From Aptenodytes patagonicus (lineage: Eukaryota; Chordata; Aves; Sphenisciformes; Spheniscidae): 64,000 bases of DNA. The notes below the pieces were generated by a model that was not told where the DNA came from, searched no databases, and worked only from the letters and a program-made list of their open reading frames with translations. Of the stretch, positions 56,704 to 64,000 are shown in pieces; position 1 is the first letter of the stretch, and each line of letters begins with the position of its first letter. The position numbers were made by a program, and so were the translations under genes. The stretch is from assembly GCF_965638725.1 (NCBI RefSeq), contig NC_134974.1:868001-932000 (forward strand), given 5' to 3'.

Positions 56704-58155
56704 TTAACTATTTGCTCTGACTTGTATCTTCCTTGATAGGTGACTAAAAATGGCTTGTTGGTCTAATTCACCAGCAATAACGTTAACTAAAGACAGACCC
56801 CTCCTCCCTGCACCCTGCCCTTCTCTGCAGCAAGGTCTGAGCCGGGCTCCCTGCGCACGGGTCTGCTCTCCTCCTTCCCTCCCGCCCTGCAGAGATGCCT
56901 TTGGTGACCGACCTTGCAATAGGAGCAGCAATGTAAAACCAGCTAGGCGAAACCTCACTAGCTTCAACTGCCCTAAACATCCCTCCCAGGACTCTCTGGG
57001 ATAACCCATTCGGGGTGCTAAATTGATACGGGGCACCCTACTTGCACCCAGGGGAGGGAGGGAGGCATGTGGTGCTGGGACCCGGCACACGAAGCCGGGT
57101 CTCGCTGGGCCGCCTGGCTCTCCCTCCCTCTGGTTTAGGAGCAGCGAAACCCTTGCAGGGAGCCTGGTCCTCAAGACCCCCATCCTGCAAATCACACGGG
57201 GGCTTAACTGTACGGCTAGCGAGTGGCCCACCAAAATCGGTCCGGCTCCTTGGCAGCGGTAAAGTGAAGCATCCGTGCTTGCAGGATGGGACCTTGCGGG
57301 TGGCCCAATGCAAATGGACGCTGCTGGTTTCCCCTCCGCGCCGCTGGCCAGGCAGGGGAGCAGGTTGTTCCCGAGTGTATCCATCTGCTGGTGGGGATGG
57401 TGGAGCCAGGGTGGAGACCTGGCTGAGGACCCGACTGTGACTTGCCATGCCCGGATGAATGCCAGTGGCAGCCTCCCCTGGGCACTCATCCTGCTGCAGG
57501 GCTGAGCTCTGTTGGGGTGCTTTTGCGAGGCAGGCGACACAGCCTCCGAGGGCGCGAGCGGTGAGTCGGGAGGGCAGGTCCCCAAAAACCCAGGGGGCTT
57601 GGAGCATAGCTGCGTTGGAAGGTGCTGAGCTGTTAGCAGGAGGCTTCCAGGTCCAGGCAGGATCAGACCCATGGAGGGATGGAGTGGACCTAGCAAATGG
57701 GACTGACTTGGTGCCAGATGCCCCAGTTCAGCACGCCGCTGGGATTTATGCATGTGCTTTGCCAAACTGCAGCCGACTTCGGCACTTGCTGAAACCAAGG
57801 AGCGGGGGCTCCGGTGCTTTGCTGAATTTGGGGACTCATCCTGCAACCTTTCCTTGTGGATGTGACCTCCCGGGCGGAGCCGAGATGGCATCAGAGCTGT
57901 GGGAGCGGGGACTCCCCGGTCCTGGCACAGTGGGGAGATGTGACCAGGGAGTGGACGGGTGGCAGCGGGGTGCTCAGCAGGGGAGTTTCGGGGTGATGGC
58001 TGCGCTGCTCTGCTGTGTCCCCCAAAACCTGCTGCGTCTTCGGCCGGTGTTTGCAAGCTGCCGTGGTGGGGACGGGGACTCCTGGAGAAGGGACGATGCG
58101 GGGGAGAGGGTGACAAAACATAACGAAGGGAAACAGAGGGGTAAAGTAATATCAT
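56704..58155 (-). other. Long antisense open frame, 483 codons, unrecognised
   Basis: The minus strand stays open for 483 codons from the ATG at 58155 to a stop at 56704. The product is Pro/Ser/Arg/Ala/Leu-rich with no domain, signal peptide or repeat I recognise. It lies antisense to the presumed MEX3A 3' region, where the other strand is also fairly open, and has no obvious promoter. Its length is well beyond what uniform random sequence of this base composition would give, but local GC skew may explain it. I do not call it a gene. Confidence 0.2.
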
Positions 58156-59960
58156 GCTGTGATGTCATCCTCATCGACATAAATTATATAGAGAATAGTA
58201 TGTATTATAATACATAACAAAAGAAAAAAAAGAACCAAAATTGGATTTATATTTAATGAGGAGATACTATAAAAATATCTTGTCCTAGCTCCCATTTGCA
58301 AAAGTATTTTTCAGCTGGAGGGATATCTATTATTTTTTTCTCTTTTCTTTCTTTCTTAAAAAAAATAATCTCCATACATACAAAGGCTCAGACTGTTAAT
58401 ATTGTGAACCTCTTAAATCAAAATGCTCCAACCTGTTTATTTGGTATTTGAAGGGTTTATTTTGATGCATTTACTGGTGTTTTTTAAAGAGAGAGAGAGG
58501 AGGGAAAAAAAGACATAAGATTTTAAAATTAGAACATTTCTTTATAATTTAATATTCTATTTTAATAAATGCATTTATTACATGTAAATGTAGCAAGGAA
58601 CTGGGCTAATAAAAATACTTTTTATTAGGTAATTTATTATAAGAAAAAAGGATATTTTATTTTATGATAAAGTGATCCTTAAAAGTTTAGAAGGTTTAGA
58701 ATATATGTAGGTTAAAAAATACATTTGTATCCAGAGTATTGCTTAAAAAGTGTTTTTAATATATGTTTCCTTTTTTGTGTGTGCGTGTGTGTATGTAAAA
58801 GGTGATAGTTATGGTGCAGATAGCCCTTTCCAGAAATGAGAAATTAACACAGTTGGATGTATTTAAAAAGAAAAAAAAGAAGAAAAAAGGTAATTAAAAA
58901 CCAGAGAAGTAGAAGAGAAAAACCACTATGAATCAAAGCCCATGCGGTCATTTCGAAGCCCCCGTCCTGTGGTTGCTCTGTCTAGCGAATCCCTTCGCAA
59001 GGGGTCGAGGTCTGAGCACGCTGAAACGTCTTTGCGGGATCAGGCCCTGGCTGCAGAAACCCTCCGGGTTGGGGCTTGGGGCTCTTTCGGCAGCATCGCC
59101 CAGCGCCAGCCCCTGGCGAGCCCCAGCCCCGCTGCAGCAAAGCACTTCAGCGCATCCCTGGTGCCCGCGGGCTCCCTGGGGGTCCAGCTCCGACCTGCCG
59201 CCCAGGGCAGGCGCTGGGTGATGAAGGTTTGCTCTCGCTGTGGTTTCTTTGGGGAGGGCAGGGGCTCAGGAGGAGGCTGGACGCTCTTGGAAAGCAAAGC
59301 TTGCGTTACTCACCTCTTCAGCCCTCCTCCTGCTTGTTTTCCTACCGGCACCACAACAAGCCCTATCCTGTCCCAGGGAGCCGGTGGAGAGTTTTGCCAT
59401 TGATTTGGTTCGCAGCAGGGTTTCAGAGAGCCCTGTATAAAACTGCTTCTTGTCAGAGGCGAGAGGATTTATGGTCCTTCCCGCAGCCTTGACGGGAGGG
59501 ACCAAGAGCCACTGCCAGCTTGGACCTCCCTGAGATGGGAGCATGCTCGCAGGGCTGCTCTGCGGACGAGGACGAGGGTGGTGGTTGCCGTCCGTTGCCT
59601 CCCTTTAGGCTTTGGCTCCATTTCTTTCTGCAGCTGAGCGGGCTGCAAGGACAGGAGTATTTTGTCCCAGCATTCAGGCCAGGCCTGATCTTGCAAACAT
59701 CCACCGTCGTCCTTTTGGACCCAAGGGCTTGTGCAGGACCTATTGCAGCTGCTTTGGGCTTGTACCTGGTGCTCTGAGCAGCCAGGGGACGAGACAGCTT
59801 GTGCAGAGCCCCTGGCCGGCTTCGACCCATCCTAGATAGGTAAATGTTACCTTTTCTGCTCCCCCCAAGCCAGCATGGGCACGTCTCGTGCAAGACAACT
59901 AATGTAAGGACAGCCTGGAGCGAGTGGAGTCCCCCCTTTTCAGCCAGTGAGGCTCTGAGC

Positions 59961-60052
59961 TTGCAAAGCACATGCTTTAATCCAGGAAAGCACTTAAGCA
60001 TGTGCTTAACTTCAGCCACATCCCTGAGTGGTTTGCAGGATCTTGGCCCAAG
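59961..60052. repeat. Ancient amniote repeat fragment
   Basis: Contains AATCCAGGAAAGCACTTAA, GCATGTGCTTAACTTCAG and the end CAGGATCTTGGCCC. I recognise this order from a common, old, palindromic repeat of reptile and bird genomes related in style to the intron copies. Only one arm is left here. Confidence 0.55.
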
Positions 60053-60697
60053 GAGCTGCTTTTGCAGACGGGTTGAGCAGCCTCGACCTCCCCATGGGCT
60101 GGGGAGTGCGGGGGGGGTCCCGTACCTCCACCACAAAGCCAGCCCTTGTCCCGCTCCCCTTCCCAAAGCAGCAGGAAGATGGGGGATGCTTCTGCTCTGT
60201 TGCCTTTCAAAGAAGCATTTTAAAATAAGATTTTTTTTGTTTGTTTTTAACCAAAAAGGAGAAGAAAAAAAAAGAAAAGTTTGAGTTGATGGGTATTAAA
60301 AAAAAGTTAATAATAATAAACATTCAAATTTATTTCATATAATCCTAGAGTAAAGATTAAAATAAAATTAACTAGTTCAAATAGTAGATGCTATCCATAT
60401 TGTTTAATCTATAGTAGATCCAAGTGATCCCAGACAGAGCAGAATGTAAAATAAACTTGTAAACAAGATCAGCTATCATTTTTAACTTCCCCAGAAATTC
60501 CATCTTTTTTTGGTACTATTTTTCTGAAGCAAACAAATAAACGAACGAAAGCCTAACAAAATAACAGACCACCGACTGGTACCTTCTGTCAATCAAAGTC
60601 CTGAAGTTATTTTTATAGAGGGGAAAAAAAAAAAAAGGGATCTAATAATATGTATTTTTTTAAAAAAGATACGTTTGGGTTTTTATGTTGCTTTTTT

Positions 60698-60703
60698 AAT
60701 AAA
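60698..60703 (+). terminator. MEX3A: Candidate MEX3A poly(A) signal (distal)
   Basis: AATAAA in TTTTTTAATAAAAATAG at the end of the last AT-rich island. Beyond about 60780 base composition returns to GC-rich, so this is a reasonable distal end of the transcript. Candidate only. Confidence 0.35.
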
Positions 60704-60710
60704 AATAGAA

Positions 60711-63700
60711 AGATTTGGCTAGTCACAGAACAAAATAAGAAAGTTTTAGGCCATTATTTTTGCCTTATTCTGACCTCCAGCCTTGGGCTTGGAGCATGAA
60801 ATTTCAGAAAAAGAAATGTTAAAAGTTGCTGTTACTTTTCTTATGCTGTTCTTGCTTTTTGAACTTCTCCAAGCACCGAAGAAGGTGTTGGAAGGTCCCC
60901 ATGATGGACGGATGGGACCGTTCTGGGTGGGAAGGCGAAGGAAAGGAAAATTGGATGATCTCCCCTCTGTAACGTGATGGACAGAGCTCAAAGGCAGCGA
61001 GGTGCTGGTGCGAAGGCGGGGGGCTCCTCTGGCATGTCCGCTGCGGGGCCGTGAATTAGGCTTTCTGCCCTCGGAGCCGGGCAGTAGACAGGACATTAGG
61101 GTTGGTTTGTTCCCTTGGTTTTTTTTCTGTTTGTTTGTTTTTTTTTTTTTCCCTTTTTTCGGTTATATCTCGACCCGGTGAGGAAGCATTGCACCAGGGA
61201 GACGATGTGCGCCTTGGGATGAGTTCACTTGTTTAGCAACTGGCATCCTTCAGGATGCCAGAATTGGTTTGTTGGGTGTTTTTTCTGTGTCGGCTGCTCC
61301 CTTAAGGGAGCCATTGCTCAGCCTCAAGTCATCATGTTTGAGTGCTGGAGCTGCGGGTGAAATGTTTGCAAAAGGCTCTGCTGGCTTGGGAGGTCCTTCC
61401 CGTGGCTGTGCCGGGCCACAGCACCCCTGAGCCCACAGCTTTGCTTCCCGACAGTCGGCCCCACGCCATCCTGCTCTCAGGAGGGTGACAGTCGTGGCGA
61501 GCGCCTGGTTTTCAGCTGCGAAAGCAAGGGAGGAGGCTGGAGGCTGTTCTCGGCTGGTGCTGCGTGTCGGGCTCTGCAGCCGGACACCTGAGTCCTTGCA
61601 GTGCCAAGAGCGGGACTGAACAGCTCCCCGAGCTGGCGGACCAGCGTTCAGGTGCAAAGGTTGGGCGGCGGGTCTGTTTGCACAGAGGGGAGCTTTTGTG
61701 CTGATGGCAGATCTGCTTTGGGCAGTTCGGGGCAGGGGAGCGCAGCCCTGGCACTGGTGGTGGGGCACCCGGCCAGCTGGTTAAACCCTGGTCCTTACAT
61801 TTCAGAGCCAGGCCAGCACTTTTCCCCGGAGCGTTGGTGACTGCTTTTTGCTGCGCCAAAATCACCATTTACACGATATAACTCGAAAATAAATGACTTG
61901 GCGTCAACTCCGTTATTATTAGAGAAGCAGAGCGTTGCAAAGAAAACACTCTTGAAAGGTGGTTACCTTAAAGGTGGTTTAGCTTTTGCTCCTATCCTCT
62001 GTGTCGTGGCTCAGCCGTAGCGAACCCAGGGATGTCCTGCAGTTCAGGAGCATCCACAAGGATCCCAAAGCCTTCGAGATATGCAGCGGCTGCCCCTCGT
62101 TCCCTTGCCCACGGATGGCATGCCTGCTTCTGGGGTGGGACGAGGCAGCCGCTTACCAGCATTGATTCAGCAAAGCCATGCAATAGGTTAGGACAGGAAG
62201 CAAAGACAGTTCTCATTCTGTTTCTGCATATAGCACTGTGAATCAGAGATCACTCCACGGGACCCTCCCTGGCGTGCCGGGGAGGTTTCGGAAAGCATGG
62301 CACGATGTCTCCTGCGCTTTTGGAGGGGTTCGTGCTTGGTGGAATCAAGCGCCTGGTCCTTCCCGGCAGGGGCGGTGAGGCGGCCTGTTTGCTCTTTCAT
62401 TTTTGTTTTACCTCATTTTTTTGGTTTTGATACTTGAAGAAGAGTCAGTGATTGACATTGTACAGTGATGCCCTGGACTGGAGAGTGGATGCACTTTATA
62501 GTAACTTGTATACTGATAGTGGGGTTCCATCCTGCCTCTGCCGAGCCCACTGCAAGGTTTCCTTGGTGTCAGCACCGGCAGGAGCAGAGCCAGGATGGGC
62601 CGGTTCTTCCAAAAACCTTTCTAGGATGTTAGGGAGCAATCTCTGTATTTTATTGTGGGTTTTCACATACTGTAGAAACTTGAAGTGACGTTCTGCTGTC
62701 AGTTGACCTGGTGGAAAATTCAGCCATAATTGTGCTGGGCTGACTTCAGTTTTGCCTGTGCCGGGAAGGCTGGAGATGGTGGAGGTCGGGCAGCTCCTGC
62801 CTTTACTCCCGTGTAACTCACCCGTTTCAATGGGGTTACTCTACTGGAATCTGAAGTCGCTTCAGCCCTGGCAGGCTGCGGCGTTACCGCTGGATCCACT
62901 CCAGCATCGCTTCAGGGCTGCTAATGGAGCAAATTGAAAGTCACCCCCAGTAAAGTGACACTAATGTAAAATCTGGAGTTGGTCCACTGGTGTCTGTGCA
63001 GGGATAAAAAAATGAAGTCACCCTCCAACGGTGGCAACAGTTTACCAGGCAGCTGACGGCAGAATGTGTTTTCTGGTTTTGCGATGATGCTTTTGAAACA
63101 ACTTGCAGAGAAACGGAGTGGTGAGACAGAGCAGCACTTCGTGGCCGCGGAGATCTTCTCTCAGCTCCCAGGAGCTGGGATGGAGAGACACGGTCTCAGG
63201 CTGCTTTGCTCATCTGTGAAACGATCAGCACTTTTTTTTTTTTCCTTTTTCCTTATGAATTCTGTTCAAGATAATCGTAAAAAAAGGGAAAAAAAAAATC
63301 AGGGGCCAGATCCTGTTTTGCAATTGAGGATTTGCTCCTGGGTTAAAAGCAGTGTTAAGCAAACATGAAAGGCAGTGGGCATGAGCGCTGACGAATCCCA
63401 AACTAGCAGGTCTGTTTGAGCCGTGGCTGCTGCAGAGCCCATTCACGCTGCCATGCCGCGGAGCCAACTCTGATCCCAGCCCCAGGCGAGCCAGGGAAAT
63501 CCCCAGGGATGCCCAGAACAGCCCCCAGGCGGCCGGCTGCATGTTGGTTGGGAGCCTTTGGGGCTGCAGAGGATTTTCTCCGGCTCTGCCCCAGTATCAA
63601 AGAGATCCAGGCTCCACCTTGCTGCCGTTGGGACTCTGGCAAAGCAGCTCCGGTGGGATTTCCCATGTAAGATGTGAGCTAAAACGAAACCCAAGCCACC

Positions 63701-64000
63701 GGGGACCATCAGCAGCCGATCTCAGCGATACCCACGCAGTGGCAGCGGCTTCCAGGGGAGCGCAGCCCTCCGCCTGCCCTTCGTGGCTTTTGCTTGACCA
63801 GTACCACGTTAGCTTTCTCTCGTCCTTGCTCAAAAATGCCGTACAAGTTTGTGTGTATCCGCTTTCCCACGGATCCGGGTGCTATCACGCAGTCCTACTC
63901 CACGGTACTACCAACCTCGCGCTGAGCCAGCCAGCCACAGAGTTGCCCGGTGTTAGCCCGGCCGTCCTGACTGTGTGGCCCTTCCATTTAAAGTCCATTC
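60711..64000. other. MEX3A downstream region, no gene recognised
   Basis: No coding exon is recognised. There is another AATAAA at 61888-61893, T-rich runs (61120-61160), old repeat pieces (62785-63000 with CCCGTGTAACTCACCCG and CAATGGGGTTACTC; 63302-63315 GGGGCCAGATCCTG) and a possible MIR-like fragment near 63195-63235. In human the next gene on this side is RAB25; nothing of it is seen here. Confidence 0.6.

Larger units (their letters stand above)
52642..60710 (+). other. MEX3A: MEX3A 3' UTR and 3' flank (end uncertain)
   Basis: The sequence after the stop is AT-rich with many AATAAA hexamers: 52798, 52883, 53438, 54564, 56180, 58564, 58608, 60315, 60450, 60536 and 60698. MEX-3 family mRNAs have long 3' UTRs (several kb), so an end near 56.2 kb or near 60.7 kb is plausible. 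Two AT-rich islands (about 58140-58930 and 60220-60730), separated by GC-rich DNA, look like conserved 3' UTR. Other contents: simple repeats, G-quadruplex motifs and a let-7-type seed match CTACCTC at 56427-56433. I cannot fix the cleavage site without RNA data. Confidence 0.55.

Overview
This 64 kb window is vertebrate nuclear DNA and almost certainly avian. It carries an old CR1 LINE, interrupted by an endogenous retrovirus whose LTR resembles a class III (ERVL-like) type common in birds. It also carries the first exon of lamin A/C and both coding exons of MEX3A, arranged divergently as they are next to each other in human. The species cannot be fixed from the sequence alone. There are no operons, CRISPR arrays or bacterial features, and I see no tRNA or rRNA gene.

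Layout: 1-8797 is the 5' part of LMNA intron 1 (minus strand); the other LMNA exons lie left of the window. LMNA coding exon 1 is at 8798-9147, with its promoter just to the right. From about 9.3 to 19.1 kb is gene-free DNA with simple repeats, AP-1-type sites and an AT-rich candidate conserved element. From 19.1 to 25.1 kb is a nested insertion: a 5'-truncated, decayed CR1 on the minus strand (19145-19431 plus 23047-25085), split by a 3.6 kb retrovirus remnant (19432-23046) flanked by the 5-bp target duplication CAGGC. The retrovirus keeps a full 5' LTR, a primer binding site, broken gag and an RNase H-integrase piece. It has lost reverse transcriptase, the end of integrase, any env and most of the 3' LTR. 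From 25.1 to 38.1 kb is gene-free DNA with a candidate RFX/homeodomain element near 30.3 kb.

A GC-rich 36/72-bp minisatellite (about 38128-39045) abuts the MEX3A CpG island. MEX3A (plus strand) has coding exons 39519-39984 and 51536-52641, which together encode 523 residues: two KH RNA-binding domains and a C-terminal C3HC4 RING. The 11.55 kb intron splits the GXXG loop of KH1. A long AT-rich, G-quadruplex-bearing 3' UTR/flank follows, with many poly(A) hexamers; its true end is unknown. Intron 1 and the 3' flank hold several ancient short palindromic repeats and one MIR-like SINE relic.

The two genes are not known to form a pathway. LMNA builds the nuclear lamina and MEX3A is a post-transcriptional regulator and putative E3 ligase. 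Their linkage is conserved synteny. The most interesting points are a dense cluster of AP-1/MARE sites around LMNA, an upstream minisatellite open in frame with MEX3A, a candidate intronic poly(A) site that would give a KH2/RING-less MEX3A, an unexplained 483-codon antisense open frame behind MEX3A, and strong G-quadruplex motifs in the MEX3A 3' region.
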